9,904 nt of DNA from NCBI GenBank assembly GCA_934437695.1, contig CAKSAW010000038.1, positions 1-9,904 of the forward strand, given 5' to 3'. The notes below the pieces were generated by a model. It made no database searches and was not told the origin of the DNA. It was given only the letters and a program-made list of their open reading frames with translations. Below, piece by piece: positions 1 through 5,771 of the stretch (the stretch's first letter is position 1; every line of letters begins with the position of its first letter). The translations under genes were made by a program, and so were the position numbers. The DNA is from an uncultured Blautia sp. Lineage in GTDB: Bacteria; Bacillota; Clostridia; Lachnospirales; Lachnospiraceae.

Positions 1-1
1 T

Positions 2-79
2 ATCAGTACCTGCCATAAACGTGAGATGGAAATCCTGGAGAGAGAAGGAATTCCATATCAGAAACTGATCCTTTCCTGA
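2..79 (+). CDS. 3' end of an unidentified gene (last 25 codons)
   Basis: An open frame enters from the left edge and ends at a TGA at 77-79. The visible C-terminus contains Cys and His near its start (STCHK), a charged helix-like stretch (REMEILEREG) and ends IPYQKLILS. The composition is protein-like, and the stop lies just before the foldback element and the hairpin at 263-312, as expected for the end of a plus-strand gene. The family cannot be identified from 25 residues. A Cys-containing C-terminus followed by 'LE.EGIP' is loosely reminiscent of 2-hydroxyacyl-CoA dehydratase subunits, but this is too weak to name the gene. The gene converges on the PRPP synthetase gene at 331-1518. Confidence 0.45.
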   Translation: MSTCHKREMEILEREGIPYQKLILS

Positions 80-87
80 GAGTGCAT

Positions 88-251
88 TAGAGCGTGTCTG
101 AAAAAGGCTTTCTGCAAGATGTGCGTCACAATTTGTGGGATATTTTGCCCGAATGAGGGCGCCGTAGTGGGCTACGGCAACAGAATTCGGGTGAAATATC
201 CCGCAAAGTGGGGCGTGCAGATTGCGGGAATGATTTTTCAGACACGCTCTA
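88..251. mobile_element. MITE-like foldback element with 18-bp perfect terminal inverted repeats
   Basis: Positions 88-105 (TAGAGCGTGTCTGAAAAA) are the exact reverse complement of 234-251. The interior is also palindromic: 111-116 pairs with 216-221, 132-145 with 194-207 (one G-T wobble), 148-154 with 185-191, and 161-167 with 172-178 around the tetraloop TGGG at 168-171. The whole unit can therefore fold into one long interrupted hairpin. There is no room for a transposase. A TA dinucleotide lies at each outer edge (88-89 and 250-251), consistent with a TA target duplication, which would make the element proper 90-249. Size, ends and lack of coding capacity fit a non-autonomous miniature element. 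The parent transposase family is not visible. It sits between two convergent genes, so it may also impede read-through. Confidence 0.75.
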
Positions 252-262
252 GTATCAACAGG

Positions 263-313
263 AAAGCGAGATTTCATGTACCATAGCGATCAGGTACATG
301 AAATCTCGCTTTT
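263..313. terminator. Bidirectional intrinsic terminator between convergent genes
   Basis: A perfect 20-bp stem (263-282 with 293-312) encloses a 10-nt loop. On the plus strand it is followed by TTTT at 310-313 and a further T-rich stretch to about 320; on the minus strand only a short T run follows. It lies 18 bp past the stop of the PRPP synthetase gene (minus strand) and downstream of the partial gene ending at 79 (plus strand), so it probably ends both transcripts. The U-tract favours the plus direction. Confidence 0.8.
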
Positions 314-330
314 ATGCTTTTATGAATTAT

Positions 331-1518
331 TTATTTTTCGTCATACTGTGCCATATAGTTGCTTACACAACGGTTAATTCTGTCAACAGGGTTAAGCAGA
401 TGGCTGACAGACAGGTCATGATTCAGTGTATCAATGATCAGAGCGATATATTTACTCATGTCGCAGGAGATATAATAATCTTTTGCAAGAAGCTCAGGAG
501 TCTGGTAGATCAGATTTGTAGTGAGCAGCTTGTCGAATACGCCTGCTTTATGAGCTTCATCAAATTTTTCAAGTCCGTCTGTAAATAATCCGAAAGTAGA
601 ACAGATATAAATTCTGCCGGCACCTCTTTCCTTAAGAAGAGATGAAATCTTAAGAACTGTATCACCGGAAGAGATCATATCATCGATCAGGATCATGTCT
701 TTGCCTTTCAGGTTTGGACCGAGGAATTCATAAGCTGCGATAGGATGGCGTCCGTTAATTCTCTTGGAATAATCCAGACGCTTGTAATACATACCCATAT
801 CAACACCAAGAATATTGGCAAGATAAATCGCACGGTTCATGCTTCCTTCATCAGGACTGATGATCATAAAGTGATCATTATCAATGTGAAGTCCCTGCTC
901 ATGTTTAAGAAGAGCTTTGATGAACTGATAGGATGGCTGTACAGTTTCAAATCCGTGCAGAGGAGTTGCGTTCTGTACACGGGCGTCATGTGCATCAAAA
1001 GTGATAATATTCTCTACTCCCATGCTTACAAGTTCCTGAAGTGCTGTTGCGCAGTCCAGGGATTCTCTGCCGCTGCGGATATTCTGGCGGCTTTCATACA
1101 GATATGGCATGATCACGTTTACTCTGCGGGCTTTACCGCCGATAGCACCGATCACACGTTTCAGATCCTGAAAATGGTCATCAGGGGACATAAGATTCTC
1201 GTAAGGTCCGATGCTGTATGTGAGGCTGTAATTGCATACATCAACCATCAGATAGATGTCATCACCACGTACAGATTCCATGATTGTACATTTCGCCTCA
1301 CCGGAACCGAAACGTGCTGTCTGGACCGGGAGAAGATAGGAATCTCTCTGATAACCCTCGAATGCAAAAGAATCAAGCTCCTCGTGACTGCGTTCCTTAC
1401 GCCACTGCACCAGCCATTCATTTACTTTCTCACCCAGATCCTTACAGCTGATCAGAGGGATCAGACCAAGTCTGCCCACCGGAAGTGTAGTTAAATCTTT
1501 AGTTGTTGCCTGTGCCAT
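331..1518 (-). CDS. prs: Ribose-phosphate pyrophosphokinase (PRPP synthetase), long clostridial form
   Basis: Makes PRPP from ribose 5-phosphate and ATP in the cytosol, feeding purine, pyrimidine, NAD, His and Trp synthesis. The C-terminal phosphoribosyltransferase fold carries the PRPP-binding loop MILIDDMISSGDTVL (about residues 255-269). Upstream are counterparts of other family signatures: VRGDDIYLM (about 83-91), MPYLYESRQNIR (about 137-148, where classical enzymes have a YARQDR motif), FDAHDARVQN (about 174-183, matching DLHAxQIQ) and SPDEGS (about 221-226). At 395 residues it is some 80 longer than classical enzymes (about 315), with the extra length mostly N-terminal. AGGAGG at 1529-1534, overlapping the end of dnaI, lies 10 nt before the ATG. 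The start is 3 bp past the dnaI stop, so translational coupling is likely. It is the last gene of the dnaD-dnaI-prs operon. The family call is firm; kinetic class is unknown. Confidence 0.9.
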   Translation of the reverse strand: MAQATTKDLTTLPVGRLGLIPLISCKDLGEKVNEWLVQWRKERSHEELDSFAFEGYQRDSYLLPVQTARFGSGEAKCTIMESVRGDDIYLMVDVCNYSLTYSIGPYENLMSPDDHFQDLKRVIGAIGGKARRVNVIMPYLYESRQNIRSGRESLDCATALQELVSMGVENIITFDAHDARVQNATPLHGFETVQPSYQFIKALLKHEQGLHIDNDHFMIISPDEGSMNRAIYLANILGVDMGMYYKRLDYSKRINGRHPIAAYEFLGPNLKGKDMILIDDMISSGDTVLKISSLLKERGAGRIYICSTFGLFTDGLEKFDEAHKAGVFDKLLTTNLIYQTPELLAKDYYISCDMSKYIALIIDTLNHDLSVSHLLNPVDRINRCVSNYMAQYDEK

Positions 1519-1521
1519 GTT

Positions 1522-2505
1522 TTATTTTCCTCCTAAAAAAATTTTCTGTATACGGATATCCTTTCCTTCCAGCTTCACCATACGGTAGTTGCTGGCGATT
1601 CTCGAAAAGGTTCGTTCGGAATAAGTATCCGAGAAATTTTCCAGTTTCAGATTTGTTGATATGATCGTAGACTTCCTGCGCATGATACGCTCATTTATGC
1701 ACAAAAACAACTGGGAAGAGACAAAGCTGTTTGTAAGTTCAGTTCCCAGGTCATCGATGATCAGCAGATCGCTGTCAAATACAAATTCCTGTCCTTCTGT
1801 TTTGCTTCTGGAAAACCTGGAGTCTGCCAGCAGTTCAAACAGATCGAATGCGGAAAAGTACATAACGCAATGTGCTGATTCCAGAAGGTCGTGGGCAATA
1901 CAGTGGGAAAGAAAAGTTTTACCTACACCGGTATCACCGTAAAGAAACAGATTCTCAAAGGAACCATCAAAATTTCTTACGAAGCCTCTGGCAATATCAT
2001 AAGCTCTCCTTGCTGTCTCTCTTTCAGTCAGCCCGGTAGCTTCGTTCTTCATTGTATCAGAATAATAATCAAAAGAAAAGTGGTCAAAGTTTTCTTTTTT
2101 AAGAATTTCTTTTAAATTAGACTGTGTATAGAGCAGTTCGATCTCTGCTTTCTTAAAACAGGTGCATTTCTGGCTTCCTACGTAACCTGTGTCCTGGCAG
2201 ACAGGACATTTATAAGGAAGCTCCAGATAATCTTCCGGATAGGAGTTACATACAAGCAGTGCATTGCGCTCCTGGGCTAAAAGAGAGATCGCAGCCTTAA
2301 GATCTTCAAGGCTGGAAGATTCTCTGTTTAAGAGTGCTCTTGCCTTTTTTGCACTTAAGGTGGCAACTTCTTCATCTATCTCGCGGATGCGGGGGATCTT
2401 TGAATAGATCTCCTGGGTATGTTCCTCCAGAATGCGGCGGTTTTCTGACTGAGTTTTGCTGTATTCTCTCATGATCGTATCGTACTGATAATTCTGTAAA
2501 GGCAT
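1522..2505 (-). CDS. dnaI: DnaI/DnaC-type replicative helicase loader (AAA+ ATPase)
   Basis: Loads the replicative DNA helicase onto single-stranded DNA during initiation and restart. The protein has 327 residues. The N-terminal third is helical and charged (about 10-85) and leads to a Cys cluster YKCPVCQDTGYVGSQKCTC (C100, C103, C114, C116) that matches the zinc-binding element between the helicase-binding and ATPase domains of DnaI. The AAA+ domain follows: Walker A GDTGVGKT (about 190-197), Walker B LLIIDDLG (about 247-254), sensor I STN (about 283-285), and an arginine-bearing SERTFSRI segment (about 296-303). The start is preceded by a modest AAAGGG site. It lies 18 bp after the DnaD-like gene and 3 bp before prs, which fits the usual pairing of DnaD-family proteins with this loader. 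It is sometimes annotated dnaC. IstB-like transposon ATPases share the fold, but the zinc cluster and neighbours favour the loader. Confidence 0.9.
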   Translation of the reverse strand: MPLQNYQYDTIMREYSKTQSENRRILEEHTQEIYSKIPRIREIDEEVATLSAKKARALLNRESSSLEDLKAAISLLAQERNALLVCNSYPEDYLELPYKCPVCQDTGYVGSQKCTCFKKAEIELLYTQSNLKEILKKENFDHFSFDYYSDTMKNEATGLTERETARRAYDIARGFVRNFDGSFENLFLYGDTGVGKTFLSHCIAHDLLESAHCVMYFSAFDLFELLADSRFSRSKTEGQEFVFDSDLLIIDDLGTELTNSFVSSQLFLCINERIMRRKSTIISTNLKLENFSDTYSERTFSRIASNYRMVKLEGKDIRIQKIFLGGK

Positions 2506-2523
2506 AGCCTGACACCCTTTCTC

Positions 2524-3612
2524 TTACTGGTTCAGCAGTTTTTTCTCGTATTCATTAAAATCATACTGTCTCTGATGGAAGTTGTTAAAACGGTTGGATG
2601 CAGCAGGTTTGGAAGCAGAGTTTTTTTTCTGCACACTTTTTTCCATTTTCTGGCGTTGATGCTGGGCATCCAGAAGACGGATATCGGCAAGTGTCCGGAC
2701 TTTTTTATCTTTCCATCCGGAGAGGATCTTGTCCGCATACTGGAAGCTTGGCTGTCCGGTGGACAGAACGGTCCGACTGCATGCTTCCTGGATGATATCC
2801 ATGGTAAAGCCATAATCATTGATCCAGGTATTCATAAGAGAAACTTCTGTATCTACCGGATTTCGTCCACTGATCCCCATTGACTTAAAGATAGTAAAGT
2901 ATTCTTTTGCGTAGCGGGAACTGGCCTCTTTTGCCATGGTAACTGTGGTGATTCCCTCTTCTGCCCATGCAAGTGCAACGGTTTCTATGTATCGGATACT
3001 TTTGTGTCCGCGGCTGACGCTGTATTCAATCAGATATTCAATCAGGTCAGGCGAGAATTTCAGTTCATCATAGAAAAACAGAATTTTTTTCATTTCTGTA
3101 GGTGTGAGAGTTTTACCCAGATACTGTTCTGCAATATAGAGAAGCTGTACGATCTCATCATTTTGTTTTAATTCTTTTACACGGTCAGGAGAGAGAGAAA
3201 GTGCTGATCCTGCTGTCTTTCTTGCGGGATGTGACAGAGCAGAGGAAGTCTGCGTGGCTGCTGTTTCCGGAGCAGGCGCAGTCCGGGTTGGTATCTCTGA
3301 GACATCAGATTTTACAGGTGGTGTATGCAGTATAATATCTGTGATATCTTCATTGTTTCTGTAAGTTAAAGTCAGGAGTCTCTCTTTTTCCCAGTATTTC
3401 AGTGCACGGACTATATCACGCTCTGTACAGAAAAAATGATCAGCCATCTGTTCAAGGCTGAAGGGTGCAGACGTATCAGAAAGAAGTCTGAGAAGATAGA
3501 TGTATACTTTCACAAATTCTCCGTTGGCTTCGGGCATATAGTTGTCTATGAAATTATTGGTTAATACAGTCACTTCCGCATTGCGGGAATTCTGTAAGGT
3601 GATCATAGCCAT
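2524..3612 (-). CDS. DnaD/DnaB-family primosome protein with two DDBH2 domains
   Basis: Predicted DNA-remodelling initiation protein that works with DnaA and the DnaI-type loader at the origin. The protein has 362 residues. A winged-helix-like N-terminus (about 15-90, with FSLEQMADHFFCTERDIVRALKYW as its helical core in two overlapping segments) is joined by a Pro/Ala/Thr-rich linker (about 98-140) to two successive C-terminal repeats. Each repeat ends in the DnaD-family YxxxIxxxW signature: YIETVALAW (Y198, W206) and YADKILSGW (Y282, W290). Two DDBH2 copies give an arrangement like Gram-positive DnaB (initiation protein), although annotation usually says 'DnaD domain protein'. The C-terminal tail is basic and Asn/Gln-rich. 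The ATG at 3612 is preferred over the ATG two codons later because a purine-rich GAAAGAGAG site precedes it. It is the first gene of the operon, with a promoter at 3671-3699. Confidence 0.88.
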   Translation of the reverse strand: MAMITLQNSRNAEVTVLTNNFIDNYMPEANGEFVKVYIYLLRLLSDTSAPFSLEQMADHFFCTERDIVRALKYWEKERLLTLTYRNNEDITDIILHTPPVKSDVSEIPTRTAPAPETAATQTSSALSHPARKTAGSALSLSPDRVKELKQNDEIVQLLYIAEQYLGKTLTPTEMKKILFFYDELKFSPDLIEYLIEYSVSRGHKSIRYIETVALAWAEEGITTVTMAKEASSRYAKEYFTIFKSMGISGRNPVDTEVSLMNTWINDYGFTMDIIQEACSRTVLSTGQPSFQYADKILSGWKDKKVRTLADIRLLDAQHQRQKMEKSVQKKNSASKPAASNRFNNFHQRQYDFNEYEKKLLNQ

Positions 3613-3670
3613 GAATATTCACTCTCTTTCTGTAATGTACAGTATCTTTGCGGTTACAATAATACTTTGA

Positions 3671-3699
3671 ATTATAGCACAACATTTTTTAAAAGAGAA
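3671..3699 (-). promoter_or_regulatory. Promoter of the dnaD-dnaI-prs operon
   Basis: Read on the minus strand, TATAAT (3671-3676) is preceded directly by TGC, making an extended -10. A weak -35 candidate TTCTCT lies at 3694-3699 with 17-bp spacing. Transcription would begin near 3664, leaving a leader of about 50 nt. The DnaA-box tandem at 3736-3762 lies about 60-90 bp upstream of this -10. Confidence 0.7.
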
Positions 3700-3710
3700 T
3701 AGGGATTTTG

Positions 3711-3726
3711 TTTCGTGATTTCGTCC
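3711..3726. repeat. 16-bp near-repeat, first copy (second at 4022-4037)
   Basis: TTTCGTGATTTCGTCC here and TTTCGTGAAATCGTCC at 4022-4037 match at 14 of 16 positions in the same orientation. They lie close to the two ends of the DnaA-box region. The second copy forms one side of the murC terminator stem; the first has no pairing partner nearby. Function unknown; coincidence is possible. Confidence 0.4.
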
Positions 3727-3735
3727 ACATTTGCA

Positions 3736-3762
3736 TGTGGATAATGTGGATAATGTGGAAAG
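3736..3762 (-). promoter_or_regulatory. Tandem DnaA boxes (two perfect, one variant)
   Basis: TGTGGATAA at 3736-3744 and again at 3745-3753 are perfect DnaA boxes (TTATCCACA on the minus strand), followed directly by the variant TGTGGAAAG at 3754-3762. The three 9-mers abut head to tail with no spacer, so DnaA molecules would bind side by side in one orientation, facing the dnaD promoter. Likely role: DnaA-dependent control of the operon, or an origin-like or titration element. Confidence 0.75.
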
Positions 3763-3862
3763 ATAAAATTGTGCATATATTATTGGAAACTTAAAATATG
3801 TTGAATTTTAGATAAAAATAGAGAATTATGGGGAGAAATAGTGTCGGATTATGTTAAGTGAT

Positions 3863-3910
3863 TTGTACACATATACATCCACATATTAGGGGTGATGTAT
3901 ATGTGTATAA
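3863..3910. repeat. 17-bp inverted repeat with DnaA-box-like ends
   Basis: The left arm 3863-3879 (TTGTACACATATACATC) pairs with the right arm 3894-3910 at 16 of 17 positions, the exception being a G-T wobble. The loop is 14 nt (3880-3893). The right arm's outer end is TGTGTATAA (TTATACACA on the other strand, a known DnaA-box variant); the left arm's outer end is TTGTACACA. No T-tract follows on either strand, so a terminator role is unlikely. It could extrude as a cruciform, form an RNA hairpin, or be a palindromic protein-binding site. Confidence 0.7.
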
Positions 3911-3975
3911 CAATGTGGAAAGTGTGGATAAGTGCTCTGAACCTGTATAAACAGATATGGTTTTAATGGGGATAA
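3902..3975 (-). promoter_or_regulatory. Second DnaA-box group
   Basis: A perfect box TGTGGATAA lies at 3923-3931, directly preceded by the variant TGTGGAAAG at 3914-3922 (the same pair as at 3745-3762 but in reversed order). Single-mismatch boxes TGTGTATAA (3902-3910) and TGGGGATAA (3967-3975) lie either side. All share one orientation, reading TTATCCACA-like on the minus strand. The group is about 140-220 bp upstream of the 3736-3762 tandem, with AT-rich DNA between. Confidence 0.65.
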
Positions 3976-3991
3976 AATGTTTATAACTAAC

Positions 3992-4040
3992 AAAACAGGA
4001 CGATCTCAGAAAGAATAATATTTTCGTGAAATCGTCCTGT
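3992..4040 (-). terminator. Terminator of murC
   Basis: Starting about 43 bp past the murC stop, 4031-4040 (ATCGTCCTGT) is the exact complement of 3995-4004. The pairing can be extended inward through a wobble to a stem of about 14 bp with a large AT-rich loop. On the minus strand the stem is followed by TTTTG, a short U-tract. This separates murC from the dnaD operon. Confidence 0.65.
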
Positions 4041-4083
4041 ATAAATACAAATATTATAAATAGGAAACCCTCAGTCAAAAGGA

Positions 4084-5463
4084 TTATTTGCCAAGCAGGT
4101 GCTCTCCGATGTTTACAACATCTCCGGCACCCATAGTGATGAGCAGATCTCCCTCCTGGCAATTTGAAAGGAGATAGTTCTCGATCTCATCAAAGGTAGG
4201 GAAGTATTCGCATGGAGTTCCCAGTTCCTGGATACGTTTCTGCAGATCCTCTGAGGAAATACCAAGAGTATCGGTTTCTCTTGCTGCATAAATATCTGCA
4301 ACTACCACATGGTCTGCCAGACTGAGAGATTTGGCAAATTCCGGAAGCAGAGCCTTGGTACGGGTATATGTATGAGGCTGGAATACGCACCATAATTTCC
4401 TGTGTGGATAATTATGCGCAGCATGAAGAGTAGCTTCGATTTCTGTAGGATGATGTGCATAATCATCTATGACAGTAACGCCTGCAACCTCTCCTTTATA
4501 CTGGAAACGGCGGTCTGTTCCGGTGAAGCTTCCAAGTCCTTTTATGATTACTTCTTCCGGGAGTTCCAGAAGGTGGCCGAGAGCAATTGCAGCCAGAGCA
4601 TTGGAAACATTATGGATACCCGGCACCTTCAGATAATAGCTGCCAACTTTTACACCGTTTCGGAGAACAGAGAAAGAAGCATGTCCATATTTATCATAAG
4701 TAATATCTGCAGCCTGATAGTCTGCATTGTGTTCCAGCCCATAGGTGATCACATTACATGGAAGGTCACGGATGATATCTTCATATTTTGGAGTGTCTGC
4801 ATTGATGATCAGTGTACCGTCGGCAGGAAGAAGTTCTGCAAAGCGACGGAAGGAATGACGTATATCATCAATATCTTTAAAGAAATCCAGATGATCTGCG
4901 TCTATGTTGAGGATAATACTGATCTTCGGGAAAAAGCTCAGGAAGCTGTTTGTATATTCGCAGGCTTCTGTAACAAAGGTTTCGGATTCGCCTACACGGA
5001 TATTTCCGCCGATAGCTGGAAGTATACCGCCTACACTGATAGTCGGGTCACAGTTTCCGGTGAGAAGAATGTGAGATATCATGGAAGTTGTGGTGGTTTT
5101 TCCATGAGTTCCGGAAACAGCAATGGGAGTATCATAATTTCTCATGATCTGTCCCAGGAGTTCTGCACGTGTGAGCATAGGAAGTCCTTTTTCTTTTGCA
5201 CAGGCAAATTCAGGATTATCAGGATGAATCGCTGCGGTATATACCACAACGTCTACATCATCAGTGATATTGGAGGCACGCTGTCCATAATGAATAGTGG
5301 CGCCTTTTTTCTCCAGAGTCTGGGTAAGAGGGCTGGATTTAGCATCGGAACCGGAAATAACAAAGTCTTCTCCGAGAAGAATCTCCGCCAGTCCGCTCAT
5401 GCTGATACCTCCGATACCAATAAAATGTATATGAAGTGGTTTATGAAAATCTATCTGATACAT
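4084..5463 (-). CDS. murC: UDP-N-acetylmuramate--L-alanine ligase
   Basis: Cytosolic ligase that uses ATP to join L-alanine to UDP-MurNAc, the first amino-acid addition in peptidoglycan precursor synthesis. At 459 residues it is normal for the family. The N-terminal Rossmann domain binds UDP with GIGGISMSG (about 16-24). The central ATPase domain has SGTHGKTTTT (about 117-126), EACEY (about 166-170) and NIDADHLDFF (about 186-195). The C-terminal domain follows PGIHNVSNALAA (about 281-292) and carries GTDRRF (about 315-320) and DDYAHHPTEI (about 333-342), which are typical of MurC rather than MurD, E or F. CTCCTT at 5472-5477 gives an AAGGAG site 8 nt before the ATG. The gene is monocistronic, with its own promoter (5522-5550) and terminator, and is divergent from glgC. 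A perfect DnaA-box sequence lies inside the coding region at 4403-4411. Confidence 0.96.
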   Translation of the reverse strand: MYQIDFHKPLHIHFIGIGGISMSGLAEILLGEDFVISGSDAKSSPLTQTLEKKGATIHYGQRASNITDDVDVVVYTAAIHPDNPEFACAKEKGLPMLTRAELLGQIMRNYDTPIAVSGTHGKTTTTSMISHILLTGNCDPTISVGGILPAIGGNIRVGESETFVTEACEYTNSFLSFFPKISIILNIDADHLDFFKDIDDIRHSFRRFAELLPADGTLIINADTPKYEDIIRDLPCNVITYGLEHNADYQAADITYDKYGHASFSVLRNGVKVGSYYLKVPGIHNVSNALAAIALGHLLELPEEVIIKGLGSFTGTDRRFQYKGEVAGVTVIDDYAHHPTEIEATLHAAHNYPHRKLWCVFQPHTYTRTKALLPEFAKSLSLADHVVVADIYAARETDTLGISSEDLQKRIQELGTPCEYFPTFDEIENYLLSNCQEGDLLITMGAGDVVNIGEHLLGK

Positions 5464-5521
5464 AATATGATCTCCTTAATGAAATTAATTTAAATGATTT
5501 TCAAAGCTGTTCTGTTCGTTT

Positions 5522-5550
5522 ATTATACTCCCTGTGTTCCAAAATGAAAA
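5522..5550 (-). promoter_or_regulatory. murC promoter
   Basis: On the minus strand, -35 TTTTCA (5545-5550) and -10 TATAAT (5522-5527) are separated by 17 bp, fitting a housekeeping sigma-A promoter. Transcription would start near 5515, giving a leader of about 50 nt to the murC ATG. Confidence 0.7.
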
Positions 5551-5724
5551 GAACTTCTTTTACCTGCATATATTATGACAGCTACTGATAAAAAAATACA
5601 AAAAATGACATGGGATATATATAAAATGTCTAATGATATGGCGAGGAAAGTGGGAGACGAGTAAAAAAACGTGTGCAAAAATTATAAAAAAATAAAAAAT
5701 AAGAAACAAAAATTGTAAATAATG

Positions 5725-5753
5725 TTCACTAACGGCTTAAAGTGTGATATAAT
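5725..5753 (+). promoter_or_regulatory. glgCD promoter
   Basis: The -10 TATAAT (5748-5753) is preceded directly by TGA, making an extended -10. The -35 TTCACT (5725-5730) lies 17 bp upstream and matches TTGACA at 4 of 6 positions. An A-rich tract upstream could strengthen it. The start would fall near 5760, leaving a leader of about 80 nt before glgC. Confidence 0.72.
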
Positions 5754-5771
5754 GAAATAATCATAATTCGT

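Larger units (their letters stand above)
3613..4083. other. 471-bp intergenic region between dnaD operon and murC, rich in DnaA boxes
   Basis: No convincing gene is present. From right to left it holds the murC terminator (3992-4040), single and tandem DnaA-box sequences (3902-3975), a large inverted repeat (3863-3910), an AT-rich stretch (about 3763-3860), a tandem of three DnaA-type 9-mers (3736-3762) and the promoter of the dnaD operon (3671-3699). Both flanking genes are read on the minus strand, so this is the upstream region of the helicase-loading operon. Confidence 0.75.

Noticed and set aside
298..588. A 96-codon plus-strand frame starting within the terminator stem
   Set aside because: Its start lies in the hairpin arm and the rest is antisense to prs. 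The hydrophobic N-terminus looks like a signal by chance.
745..1494. A 249-codon open frame on the plus strand, antisense to prs
   Set aside because: It lies opposite clear PRPP synthetase coding sequence, and the product resembles no family and has unusual composition.
3613..4083. Calling this region the chromosomal oriC
   Set aside because: The DnaA boxes and AT-rich DNA are suggestive, but dnaA and dnaN, which usually flank oriC in Firmicutes, are absent, and strand skew cannot be judged from this window. It is reported as a DnaA-box cluster only.
3854..4162. A 102-codon minus-strand frame spanning the end of murC and the intergenic region
   Set aside because: It starts in another frame inside murC, runs through the terminator and the inverted repeat, and shows low-complexity hydrophobic sequence without motifs.
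4402..5493. A 363-codon open frame on the plus strand, antisense to murC
   Set aside because: It lies almost wholly opposite a certain murC gene, its product is rich in Cys, Ile and Ser without recognisable motifs, and no ribosome binding site or promoter fits. It is a by-product of murC codon use.
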